Source: Effrenium voratum (Eukaryota; Sar; Dinophyceae; Suessiales; Symbiodiniaceae). Taken from it: a stretch of DNA of 64,000 bases. The position numbers and the translations under genes are program-made. The notes beneath the pieces were generated by a model. It made no database searches. It worked only from the letters and a program-made list of their open reading frames with translations, and was not told the origin of the DNA. The number at the start of each line of letters is the position of its first letter. Positions within the stretch are counted from its first letter, which is position 1. Positions 43,470 to 54,119 of the stretch are shown here, in pieces. The stretch is taken from positions 619,501 through 683,500 of the forward strand of contig CAUJNA010002113.1 of the NCBI GenBank assembly GCA_963377175.1, in the 5' to 3' direction.

Positions 43470-44420
43470 GGAACTCAATACAGGCATGCACAAGCCAACT
43501 CAGGAGTCGACACTGACACCCGTCCACTCTTGAGAATGGTCTTCTTCACAACATGTTGATTTCGCTCATCCTGTTTCATGTCTTGCATGATGGCCTGAGG
43601 CAGCTTGCAGTTGTAGAGGCCATCCACCCATGGCCTCATCACAACATGTTCATGTTGCAAAACTAGCTGGAAGCCATGTCACTCATGCATGAGTCTTCAG
43701 TTCGACAACATACATGCAGAGGCTCAAGCGCTGTCGCCCACACCTGCATCCTCTTCGGGCAGAAGTGCTTGTAGTACCCCAGCCAACTGAGCAATCAATC
43801 ACACGCAAACACCAAGAGTCATCAATCAGTCATGCATGATCCAAAGCAATCAACTCAGGCACACACAACCGCTTGTGGTACACTGCAGCCAGCTTGGCCA
43901 CAAACTCAAACTCTGGCAGCCACGCAAGTCTTGATGAGCCTGGTTGTTCAACCTTGGTTGACAGCTGTTTTGTGTCGACATGCAAGCACACATGGAACAC
44001 AATGCTTCATCCTAGGCACACAAAATGTGCAATCCCGCATCCAGCAAATCACCAAAAGTAGTGTGGCTCTTGCAGCTATCACATTGCTCAATCGAGTAAA
44101 CAGTGAAGAAGTATCACCATAAGGCTCCTCCCTCGTGCGTTTGGTGCAGCCCAAAGATAGGAACACATACCTTAACAGGGCAGCAATCAAAGGCCAAAAG
44201 GCCATGTCAACATGAACATGATCATGCATTCCAACACAAGAAATGCAAGCAAGGTTCCCCCCACAAGGAATACCACACCAAAGAAGTCCATTCTTGCATA
44301 GGCGAAGTGTTTGCTTGAGAGCATTCAAAAAGCCATGAACGGTCAAGAAGTCTTTGGACTCTGGGCAATCCAGCTTGTCGTAGTGCTGCCTTAAGGGTTG
44401 ACACCCCAACATGTACACGC
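43470..44420 (-). CDS. 'GIPC' protein, dinoflagellate repeat-associated family
   Basis: Minus-strand pieces in order: DFLTVHGFLNALKQTLRL then KNGLLWCGIPCGG (44.41-44.26 kb); GCTKRTREEPYGDTS and RLSNVIAARATLLLV (44.15-44.04); LPEFEFVAKLAAVYHKRL (43.92-43.84); LGYYKHFCPKRMQVWATA (43.78-43.70); PWVDGLYNCKLPQAIMQDM with a basic end (43.64-43.48). The order GF..AL...L....GLLW.G.PC, T.RT...P.GD, N..AR..LL, KR...W and LP.AI is what I remember from a family seen in many Symbiodiniaceae gene models. The GxPC block resembles the Pro-Cys loop of DNA cytosine methyltransferases only superficially. Exon edges are approximate and function is unknown. Confidence 0.45.
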
Positions 44421-45284
44421 GATGAAACATGTGTGAGGCTCTGGCGCTTTGCATCCACGACGCCCTCAGGAGACACACGGGAAAAACCACTTGCTGGGAT
44501 GGCCACAACAGCTAGAGTCTGCAAGTTCACTTTCAGGTGTGGACTTTGGAGGTATGGAGTTTGTAATAGAGGGACACATGCTGAGTAACAACCAAAAACT
44601 TATAACCATCCATACCTCCAAAACCCACACCCATGCACATGCTCTTGAAGTATGCTGAGTTCCTGGCTGAACGATCGAACTATGGCTTGATGCCCACTGA
44701 AGAGCTCAAATAGATCAAGGCCCTCAGTCAGCACTGATCATGACATGGCCATGGGGGTGTTGCTGGTGACATGCCCCATCCATGTTACTACCTCAAATTC
44801 AAGACAAGCTGATTCTGAGAGCACATGAGGCTTGCACACGTGTCCATTCATCAGCATTTGGGTGCTTCTTCTTCACCATGTCATCCCCCATCTGGCTGAT
44901 GTAATCACAGGCATGGATCCTGCACTTGCTTGACATGCATGATCATGTTGTTAATCATTTCAATCGCAACTGTGCATTGTTCTGACAAGGCTCATGGTGA
45001 CAGGCATGCCCAGCAGCAGCAACCCAGTGACAGCATTGGCACTGAGCCAAAGTCCAGCACCAGAAGGTTTTCCCATTGCAAGAGGCCTCCTATGTACTAC
45101 AAACACCAAGCTAAGCGCACCTGGGCCACCAGCTGAGCATGACCCTGATGGATTTGCAAGAACTCATCACATTTGCACACACACACACACATCTCATGCA
45201 CACCATGCACATGTATCATGTGTTCGTTCAGGTGTTCACACTTTTCACTGCAGCTGACTGATCAGGCATGATTAGCCAACATGA
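44421..45284. other. spacer, CATG-rich, no gene recognised
   Basis: A minus frame through 44222-44530 includes VVAIPASGFSRVSPEGVV and could be an upstream exon of the 'GIPC' protein. ACACACACAC at 45177. Confidence 0.35.
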
Positions 45285-46231
45285 TCAGGCAGGGTTAGCC
45301 AACGCAACAGCTTTTTTGTAAGCTTCCTGCCACCCACCAAATTTGCGGACACTTATTGTCATGCCGCCCTTATTGTTGATACCAGGCTTGCCCCATTCCG
45401 CAGCAAGTGGCACATTCATGACCTTTGAAACATACAGCTGGTCCACCTTCCAAAGGACACCTACACTGCTAGATCCACGTGGACCAGTTGTCACCGTGTA
45501 TGAGGAGCGGGCCGCGATCGGGAAATCTGCAGGTGGGAGGGGAATGCCAGCCGCCTCAATGTCTGGCTTCACCTGGCAAAGCAAACCACTTGAAGTGCCA
45601 AATGATTGCCACATGCAAAACATGATTGTTGGGAGCACACATGGCCTCATCCCATGTCCTTGCTGCTGCTCTCCGGTTGGGAGCTGGGCGCTGCTCAGTG
45701 TTCTCCTGGTTTGCATCACCATGTTCTGCTGCAGCTGCTTGTGTGGTCTTTGAAGTGGCCCCTGCTTTGGCTGCAGCCTTTGCTGGTTTCTTTGCCCTGG
45801 CTTTTTTCTTAGGGGCCACAGGTTCGCCCTCATATTTGTCTGCTGCTCGTTTTGCAGCATGCTTTGCTGCAGCTTTCACCTACACACATGAGCCATCATG
45901 AACAACATGCACACATGCATGGCTATGAACATGCAAAAGCAACTGTCAGCCTTTCTTTGCGCTTGCAGTTCATCTTCATCTCCAGCTGGAATCTTTTCCA
46001 TCATCTCTTCCAATTGGGATTCCAGGGTTTCCGGCAATGTCAAAAGGTTGGGCACCAAGGGCTTTCTGTCCTTCTACTAGTGCGACACACAAGCACATGC
46101 AACAGAACCATGAAGACCAATATGCATGACACACAACAGTCCTTGATTGCTTGGCGCCGATGCTCCTGAACAGTGGCCTGCACACCAGGCACGTCGACCA
46201 GCTCATCATCCTTTGTGTCCGGGGCTGTGGC
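45285..46231 (-). CDS. basic protein with AP2-like C-terminal domain, last four exons
   Basis: Exons 46231-46142 (30 codons), 46073-45951 (41), 45879-45646 (78) and 45572-45285 (96 with TGA). All are multiples of three and all joins are phase 0. Introns are 68, 71 and 73 bases. The last two donors are GC, and the first is GA (AAG|GACTG) unless a phase-1 GT is used. Protein: acidic start (APDTKDDELVDVPGVQ), a helix LPETLESQLEEMMEKIPAG, a basic Lys/Ala stretch (PKKKARAKKPAKAAAKAG), then VGVLWKVDQLYVSKVM and GGMTISVRKFGGWQEAYKKA. The last part resembles AP2 DNA-binding domains (W in strand one, SVRKFG in strand three, then a helix with AYKKAVALA). This fits a DNA-binding regulator; the AP2 call is by eye. 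Confidence 0.5.
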
Positions 46232-47562
46232 CTAAGTGTGTCATGGCCAACCGCAAGATCAGCATCAAATTGAATTGAATGGTTAGCATGCCATGTGTTC
46301 CAGGCACATGTTAGACATGTCACCCTTGCACATGTGGCTGTGGCTCAAACCCAAACACTGTACTGTCATTGAAGAAACTGGATCAAAGACTATATAGCTC
46401 TTTGGTTTTGAGCCTCATCCATGTGTCACAACCCAGTCCCAAGGCCGTGGCAGCCTTGACCGGGTCAGAGCAGCTTGGCACTGCTTCGGCCTGAGCAGTT
46501 TTGCATTGGGACATTGGGACAAAACAAGCATGCTCCACACTTGGGACCAGACTGGGCTTGCTGCAGGGCTTGGTGTCGGGCTTTGCATGGGACTGGGCTG
46601 ATCAGTGTCCTGCATGCATGACACATGAAGCATGGGCAAGGTGTTATCATGTGGGGTTGGGGCCTTCTGCTCAGCAGACTGGACAAGCTTCTCCAAAAGT
46701 TCATCCTCACCAACATCACCTGAAAGTGCAAACTTGCTTTGAGTGGCTGCAGGTAACATGTTGAGGGCAAGGCCATTTTCCCGCAAGGCCATCTCAATGA
46801 TGCTTTTCAAGGCTTGCACGCCAGCTTTCCTGGCCCACAAGGTTGCTTGCAATATGGTCAGGTTATCAAGCTGGCATGCCTCGATTTCGATGGGGCACTC
46901 TTGTGCAAGGTGACCACATGTGTGCACATAGCTCTCAACTGCCCAGCAGTCATGCGCACCCAGTCCTGCAACACACATGGGTTACATGCTAAACAGACCA
47001 TGCAATTTCCACATGCGTTGGTCAACATGCTCCTTGAGCTGCTTTCGCTTGAGCTGGTCGGCAATGATGCAGTGCGTGCTGTTGACCTGGTAGACCACCT
47101 CCTGCCAGCAGCCCCCCTTGTGTTACTAATGTATCAACTGGTTCTGAGGTCCTTGAAGCAGGCCAAACTGGGGATGCCAGAGGCAGCAAACGTGGCAAAG
47201 AACGGTGCCAAGAAGTCAAAATTGGCCTCAACCTAGATTTGCAAAACACACACAACAGGTCCAAACCCACCGCAACCACAGACATCCTAGCTGAGATCAG
47301 GACAGTCTCCACATTCTGGCCATCCCCAATCACCACAGGCCACTCCAGCTTCTGCCATGAGTACATGCATGCTAACAAGCAATGAAAACCATTGGCCACC
47401 ATGCGCCCAAGCCTTTGCCCGGATCATGACCACCCGGTCATTCTCCATGAGGAAGCTCGTGAGCACATCCTGTACATACATGTCACAGCATGCACTGAAC
47501 CAACTAGAACATATAAATTGTCCAGCCTTCAGCATCCACTTTGCCTCATCCTGCCACAACAA
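46142..47562 (-). CDS. upstream exons of the AP2-like gene or a separate gene
   Basis: Minus-strand stretches with protein character: MLKAGQFICSSWFSACCDMY and LTSFLMENDRVVMIRAKAW (47.55-47.39 kb); CWQEVVYQVNSTHCIIADQL with KRKQLKEHVDQRMWKLHGL (47.12-46.99 kb); LWARKAGVQALKSIIEMAL, PAATQSKFALSGDVGEDELL (46.85-46.66 kb); and AVPSCSDPVKAATALGLG (46.49-46.41 kb). They lead in the same direction into the well-phased exons at 46231-45285. Joints were not fixed. No domain recognised. Confidence 0.35.
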
Positions 47563-48184
47563 AGCATGTTAAAGAACATGATGTCAGCAAACCATTATGA
47601 ACATGTGCCTCATCCGCCATCTCAGGTCAAACCATTCAGCCGACCCAATGCTCGGGCAAAAAGAACGCTGCACAGGGAAGGGGTTGTGATGACATGTCAT
47701 GCATGCAACTGCCACAAACTGCTGGGCTGTTCAAAATGCAAATCCCATTAGCTTACAAAGAGGTGTCATGTTCCATGAGACCAGGGGATGAACTGGGATT
47801 GCATTTGAACAGCCCAACAGTCTTGAAAAAACACACAAAGCAAAGGGCACGTTCTTCTTGTCCAGCAGCTTCTTCAGTGATCTCCTTGTGGATCCTTTTG
47901 CCTCATGATTGTGGTTATCATGACATGGCTGTTTGCACAAGGGTTAAAGCTGACACATGTGTCATGAGGGCCTGGCGGTTGAGCGTGCAAACAGCATCCC
48001 TCATCCATGGCATGCTGCAACAAGCCAATGTGATGCTTGAACATGCCATGCTAGACCATGATTGCCATGCACTCCAATACTTGACTATGCATCCATTCTG
48101 ACCACACATGCATGTCATTGAGCCACAAGCGGCATCCAACACACATGCAGCATGTTTCAGTCAACCCCTGTAATATTTCAGGTT
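47563..48184. other. CATG-saturated non-coding DNA, possible promoter region
   Basis: CATG occurs 21 times between 47581 and 48180 by hand count, about two being expected by chance. No exon recognised. It lies upstream of the first minus-strand exon. Confidence 0.5.
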
Positions 48185-48255
48185 TGGGGTATCCGACAAA
48201 TCTTGCTTCGACAAACTGTGCTCTCTGACAAGGTTTCGGTTATACCCCCAAAAAA
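48185..48255. promoter_or_regulatory. YCGACAAA motif cluster, right end
   Basis: CCGACAAA (48193), TCGACAAA (48208) and CTGACAAGG (48226), followed by TTATACCCCCAAAAAA, the inverse of TTTTTTGGGGGTATA at 34113. It is placed as the mirror image of the left cluster. Confidence 0.5.
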
Positions 48256-48304
48256 GCGCCCGATTCAGCAAACATGCACAGAGAACAGGGGTGGATTCTC
48301 AGGG

Positions 48305-48757
48305 TAAGGCATGCACAGGGGCTCCAGTGTGCTCGCAACTGCGGGATGGACCTGGCTGTCGATCAGGCAAAGCTCAGTGAGGAACGCAGGCGGCGGATCT
48401 GCAATGATCAGAAATTCTTTCGGCGAGGAATTTGGCTGGCAGGCCAGAAAGTGTTCGGCGAGAAATTCAACGGGCAGGCTGAATAATTTTCGGCGAGTTC
48501 CTCCGCGAGGGGCTCTCCCAAAAGTCAGGATCTCGGCGAGCAATCTCGGCGAGTTGCGCTGAGCGGCTTGGCTGGCTGCGAAGCACGAAAATCTCTCCTT
48601 AAGGCCCAGTTCCACCAAGCCCTGCTTTCGGAGAGGCCCTCGCAGAGGGGCTCTCCTTGAGAGGGGGGTCTGGCCGACTTTTGGGAGAGGCGACTGCATC
48701 GCGCCCCAGGTCCATCCCGCAGTTGCGAGCACACCTGGAGCCCCTGTGCATGCCTTA
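48305..48757. repeat. ~50 bp inverted repeat with ~350 bp spacer
   Basis: Left TAAGGCATGCACAGGGGCTC plus CAGTGTGCTCGCAACTGCGG (48305-48355); right is its reverse complement at 48706-48757 with one base indel. The spacer contains several CGGCGAG and GGGGCTCTCC repeats. The right copy abuts the 109-base right arm. Confidence 0.85.
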
Positions 48758-48763
48758 GCCAGC

Positions 48764-48872
48764 AAACGGCCCATGGGACTTTGAATGGCCGGCAAAGTAA
48801 AGCCATGACACACACATCTAAGTCTCGTTTCGACCAAACAACCAACCTGGCGAAACAACCAAGTTGAGCGAA
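48764..48872 (-). repeat. right arm of 109 bp inverted repeat
   Basis: Reverse complement of 33887-33995 with about three mismatches; same length, no indel. Confidence 0.9.
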
Positions 48873-49963
48873 TGTATTTTTGGAGATGCCTTAGGTCGCC
48901 TCGGAAAAGAAAAAAAACGTTGGGCCCCCCAGTTGTTTGTTTGGCATCCTGGGACCACACCCAGTCGCTAGGCTGGTGCCAAAAGGCAGCTTCTCCTCCA
49001 TCAAGGCCGGAGCCGGATTCGAGCTCATGGAATCCGAGGCCAAAACGAGCTCGCAGCGAAGGTCCTTCACATGGAATTCTCTTGGTTTAGGTTTTGAAGT
49101 CTTTGTTGTTTTTTGGCAGAAATTGCTTGCGGGATGACTATAGGGGTGAAGGCCTGCCAACAACTCAATTAGAATTGTTTCTTTCCCCCCCCCCCCCCCA
49201 CGGGTTTGTTCAACAAATGGGGTTGGGTTGCCGTATAGGGGATTCCTTTAGAGGTGCCCAAGTTTCAGGCGTTCTCTCTTGTTCAAATCCAAGGTGTTTT
49301 TTCCTGTGGCCGTGCCTTCGTAGAGGGCCCTTTTTTTCAGGCTGGCCCATGATACAAGATTATGACGGTGCTTTGTTTCAGGAGATTGCCCTTTAGAGGA
49401 TGCCCTATTGTTGGGCCTTGCTTTTAATGGGGTACCTTTGTTCTCCAGAAGGCTTTTGAGGGGTTGATGTTAGGATCCTCCCTATTTCAGGGACGGTCCG
49501 CCTGGTGATTTCCCAGAGATCATGGATGGGCCCTTCATGTTCAATGGCGCAGCCCTTTGTGTTCTCATTTGGGAACAGAAGAATGGCCGCCCTTCCATAA
49601 ACCGACCCTGGCAGGCAATGTTTGGCGGCTTGCTGTCCATATTTGTTTCTAAGACCGAAGGTATGCGTCAGAATCAGGCTCCTAGCTTAGGCTTGTACCA
49701 GGGTAATTGTGATGTGCAGTGTGCTGGCTTGCCTTTTCGGTCATTTGCCAACTTGGATGGCCACCCAGGTGAACATATTATCCCTATTTTTTTCTTGTAA
49801 GGTGAAGCTACGTCAAGAGAGTCATCAACCGCGGTTATGAACAACTTGCGAAGGGGCGAGGTGAGCTGGGCAAGGCATTCGAGCTCCAATCCATGAAACT
49901 GCCACTTTTGGAGGCCCAAGAACGGAAGACTTCAAACTGTTTGCTTTCCTCGTGGTTTCCAAA
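48873..49963. other. no gene recognised; C15 run
   Basis: C15 at 49185-49199. A plus frame near 49522-49800 lacks motifs. The region is G/T-rich on the plus strand (TTGTTT, GGTTTT). Confidence 0.4.
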
Positions 49964-50052
49964 ATTAAACAGGAGGGGCAAACCGCAGGTTTTGGTCCAT
50001 GTTTCCACATACCAGGGTTCCATTTTGGTACCGGTTTTTTGAGCCACAGCCA
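49964..50052 (+). repeat. dispersed repeat, copy 1 (inverted copy at 55.25 kb)
   Basis: ATTAAACAGGAGGGG, GCAGGTTTTGGTCCATGTTT and TTGGTACCGGTTTTTTGAGC occur here and, reverse complemented, at 55251-55336, about 90 percent identical by eye. A 201-codon plus frame (49952-50557) begins inside this repeat; after the repeat it reads VLKRDIERPLEVGGKEFEL, which could be coding, but support is weak. Confidence 0.8.
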
Positions 50053-53000
50053 TTTCCCCCAAAAAGTCGTCTCACTCGAGGCGGTCCTTAAACGGGACAT
50101 CGAGAGACCTCTTGAGGTTGGCGGGAAGGAGTTCGAGCTCTATGGCTGTGACGGTGGGTGTTGGTCTCGGAATCTGGCCGCCAAGAGCGAACGCTCGGAG
50201 CTTTTTGGGGCGGGGGGGTCAGTTTCCTGGAATACTATACACAGGGATATTGCCCTACGATCATGGGATGAAGCCCCATTTTTGTGGGTTGAGGGTCGAG
50301 GTACACTTGAGGGGAGCTCACCATCATCGTTTTGGTCGGAAATCGAGCAGGCCCCCATGTCTCTACTACAATCGACCAGAACGAGAGTTTTGAAGAACTG
50401 GTGGTTTTGTTGCCAGCTTCAGGACATTCCAGTCCACATCGAAATTCCTGGTTTACCCATCCAAACAGCGACTCTTTCTGACCAAATGGCAGCTTGTGTT
50501 GTTCAATCAGACATCATTTGCAGGGGGATGTACTGCGCAGAATGTCACGTGCTGTAAGCTAGCTTGAGTAGATTCCAACACCAGCTGCTTTTGAAGCTTG
50601 CAGATCACGTATACCCTCATCAGATTACGAATAGTCCAGTGGTTGGTTTAGGCTTCACGCCAAAATTATTTTGAGAGAAGTCCATGATTCAAGGTTGCTG
50701 CTATGGGCTCTGGATACAATGGTTGGCGTTTAAATCAGATCCTGTGGGTTCCACGGATGAAACAGCTGTTGCCATACACCGGTGTTTCGGTCATGTTTTG
50801 CGCCTGGCGTTTGTTGTTTTATTTTTTTACTCTACACTCCAAAACCGCCAACTCCTAGCTCGAAACACACAGACACAAACACGGCATGATCTGCGCCTTT
50901 CTAGTGCAGGGGGAGAAGAAAAACGAGCATCTCGCGGAGGCGAAGTGCTTATGCGCATGTTTGCGTTGTTCTTTCAGAGACACAAATAACCTGGTTTCTG
51001 GGTACATTTGGCAATGAGAATGGATGACCATTCCCCAGCGAGCACATGAGCCAATTGGAGGTTTCCGTGGAAACTTCATCTTTCTTGCTGAGAACCCGAG
51101 GCTGTCCAACTTTTGGGCCTCGACCCAGTTCGGCTCCGCCATGCATGCGGCGGCCTCGAACCGGGTGCCCGCGGGCCTGTAACACGAAGCCAGAGTCGAG
51201 GTTCGACCCAGTTTCGATGAGGGCGCGCGTGTTTTTTGTTGTAGGTTTGCTAGAAAAGGGCCGGAATCTAAGCACGTGAGGGGAAGTATGGGGCATGTTG
51301 GGACAGTTTTGAGGAAACCGAAGAAGAGCATCATGAGGCGTTGAAGCATCCGGTTCCTGACGTTGAACTGGGGACGGTTGTCTTGTGTTGCGGAAACTTT
51401 GTTTTGATTTGCGCCGGGATGCAACAAACAAGGGGACGAAGGGTCTGTATGTTTGAGTCAAGACCAACCCGAAAAAGGCTTGGCAGAGAAGACGGCGACG
51501 GCATGAGTCCAGAGTGAACCATCAAATGTGTACGGCACCTAGAAAATAGCGCAGCCATGGACATCCTTTTGGCCCGCTCAAAAGGTTGGAACTTGAGTTC
51601 CCTCTTCTCGGCTTTGCAGGCGGCAAAAGTTCTTCTTCCCCCCTTCTGGCGCTCTTGCGTGGAGAAGCCCGAAACAGGCTGAAATGGTTCGACGTCCTTC
51701 GAAACCGCCCGGTTCAACACAGAAGAACTTACCCCTCCAATGGCTGGCAGTTGTCTGGGCCCATTTTGACCGCTGGCATTCCCAAGTACTCTTCGAGCGT
51801 GTGTCAGTTTTGTACCAGAGGTTTCTGAACCAAGAGATGTCACAGGCGGGAACTTGCCTCTTGTCTCTTCAGCTGTCCCGGTTTGCGCTCATTCTTCGCC
51901 TTCCGCCTTGGCGTTCAGCTCGCATTGGTTGGCTTTGCCAAACCGAGATGCAGCCAACCAAACCGGTCGAATTGTCTGGTCCCTTTGACACAAGTTCACC
52001 CAGCTCCAGTTCCCACGCATCCGAGCCACTTGAAGCGGTGATTCTTGGGCCTTTGCCTGGTCAGCGTTATCCAAAGCATCTCACAAAGCATGGGGCTTTC
52101 ACAAGGCAAGGAATGCGGCCAGACATGTGTCACGCATTTTGTCTGTGGACATAGTCTCGTAGTTCCTATCCACGTGGGACCACAAGAGAGCCACGAGTCC
52201 GCACATTCAGGCTGAAGTGAGCGCCATGTTCGTGGAGTGCCCTTCATTCAAGGGACATCATTTGCCTCACGAAGGTGTACCTTCTGAAAAGAGCCAGAGC
52301 CATACGTGTGTACTCTACTCAACTCCCACAGCACTTGGGGAGGCAGGGTTCCTTGCAGGATAGCTATAGGCCAATGAAAGGGGAATGTTCAACACCACCT
52401 TTGCCAGCTGATTTAGGACAAGGAATCTTCGTTCCAGATCCTCCAGTGAAGTGGTGTTTTGTGAGAGGTAGTTGTTTTGGAACGCGAGGCCGAAAACCGC
52501 TCACGGATCTGTATTGCGCACTGTGAGGCCTTCCTTTGCTATATGCAGGAGGCAGGGCAAGCAAGCTACTTGCCATGACCGAAACTTTACTTTGGTGATA
52601 TTGGCATACTGCAGTGGCATGTGTCAAAGCCAGCGACCTTGTAAACGGTTGGCGACTCATGTTGGTTTGCAACTATCAACTTTGGGGGAGGGGGGATTGG
52701 TGCTGAATGGTCCCAGCGTATTTAGTTGTTGTGTTGAAAGCATTTACATAAGCTATGATTCTGACTGCAACCACAGGCAAAGTCATGACATAATTGACAA
52801 CCACCATGTGTTCACGAATGACAGAACGGCTCCAAGCAGAAAGTTGTGATTCAGAGTTGTGTAGAGACTTCCCTGGATATCGAGCCTTTGCTTTTCCTGA
52901 ATAAGGGCATCAGTCCACATGTTGGGACATTGGTTGTAACAACAAGGCCACCCCACTGCCAGTGACGGCACTTTCTACGTGAACGTGTTTAAGCAATAGT

Positions 53001-53318
53001 CACTTCTGGTTAGGCAAAAATGACCGGACACCTTTCCAATAGAAATCAGACGCATTTGGGAGATATTTTCCCAGAAAGTTGTGGAAAAAGTCAACCCTGG
53101 CTTGAATCAGTCACCCCACTTTGGCAGGTGGTAGCTTTTCTGCACAGAAGCTCTCCACTGCAGCTGCCTTTCAAGATCGAGCGGGACAAGGCGAGAGTCG
53201 ATTGCAGATGGCCAGGAGGTGATCAAGATAGGCTTCGTAGAGACGTGGCATCATTTGGGTGCTAGTCGATGGTGATGATGCCATTTGGGCGCTAGTCATT
53301 TTCAGGACGCGTCTTCTC
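50053..53318. other. no firm gene
   Basis: Candidate coding text only: 51700-51850 plus strand (LQWLAVVWAHFDRWHSQVLF, VSVLYQRFLNQEMSQAG). It has no splice or start evidence. Nothing recognised over 52.2-53.3 kb. Confidence 0.35.
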
Positions 53319-53478
53319 TCGTTCTCTTTCTGTTTTGTTGTCTCTTTATTTGTCTCTTTCTCGCTCTCTCTTTCTCTCCAGCTCTTTCTATCTCTCTCCT
53401 TCTCTTTCTCTCTCCTTCTCTCCCTCTCTCTCTCTCTCTCTCGTTTTCTTTTTTCGCTCTCTCTCTCTCTCTCCCTCG
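53319..53478. repeat. CT-rich microsatellite
   Basis: Long runs of TCTC with interspersed TTTC. Ser/Leu-rich plus frames and Arg/Glu-rich minus frames are by-products. Confidence 0.9.
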
Positions 53479-53684
53479 TCCACGAAGGTGAAAAACCGCT
53501 GAACATAACGCATTTTTGAGGGTCGACACCGCAACGTCCGCAGAGGGTCGCGCGAGCGAAGCGAACAACGTAAGAGTCCACACGTTTTTGAGGGTCAACC
53601 CACCCGGAGTCTGCAGAGGATTCGCTTTTTGGAGGTTGCCAACCAGCACGCTGGGACGTGCCAATGGTCCCGTCTCCGAACCCA

Positions 53685-54023
53685 CTACCTACTACCTACT
53701 GCCTTCTATCTTCCACCTACTACCTACTACCTGCTACCTACCACTACAACTAGTACAACAACAACAACTACTACTGCTGCTACTACTACTACTACTACTA
53801 CTACTACTAGCATTCTTCCTTCTACTACTATTATTCCTCCTACTATTGTTCTTCCTCCTACTACTATTACTATTACTATTGCTATCTATTACTATTACTA
53901 TTACTATTACTATTACTATTACTGCTACTACTACTACGACTGCTGCTGCTGCTACTTCTACTTCTGCTTTTGCTTCTACTTATACTTCTTCTTCTACTTC
54001 TTCTACTACTACTACTACTGCTG

Positions 54024-54117
<94 letters not shown>

Positions 54118-54119
54118 CT
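53685..54119. repeat. (TAC)n/(TAT)n trinucleotide array
   Basis: Over 400 bases of ACT/TAC triplets with TGC, TTC and ATT variants; the last 100 bases are almost pure CTA. Poly-Thr, poly-Tyr and poly-Leu frames result. Confidence 0.95.

Larger units (their letters stand above)
33887..48872 (-). mobile_element. putative 15 kb gene-carrying mobile element bounded by inverted repeats
   Basis: The ends are inverted copies of one 109-base sequence. Between them all recognisable coding lies on the minus strand: about five protein-coding blocks with short introns. Composition is distinct, with extreme CATG frequency and few CpG. Motifs of the form YCGACAAA cluster inside both ends. No matching target duplication was found outside the 109-base arms (left flank AAAAAAAAC, right flank TATTTTTGG), so the arms may not be the exact ends. 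An inner pair, TTTTTTGGGGGTATA at 34113-34127 and its reverse complement at 48241-48255, could be the real termini. Whether the set of genes moves as a unit is inference. Confidence 0.5.

Noticed and set aside
43948..44508. DNA cytosine methyltransferase from the Gly-Ile-Pro-Cys block
   Set aside because: The usual Pro-Cys-Gln and the later conserved methyltransferase motifs are absent; only the short loop is similar.
34113..48255. Retroviral or LTR interpretation of the 15 kb segment
   Set aside because: The bounding repeats are inverted, not direct, and no reverse transcriptase, integrase or protease motif was seen.
49952..50557. 201-codon plus-strand frame
   Set aside because: It begins inside a dispersed repeat whose inverse copy at 55.25 kb is not coding; the rest has no motif, so I do not call a gene.
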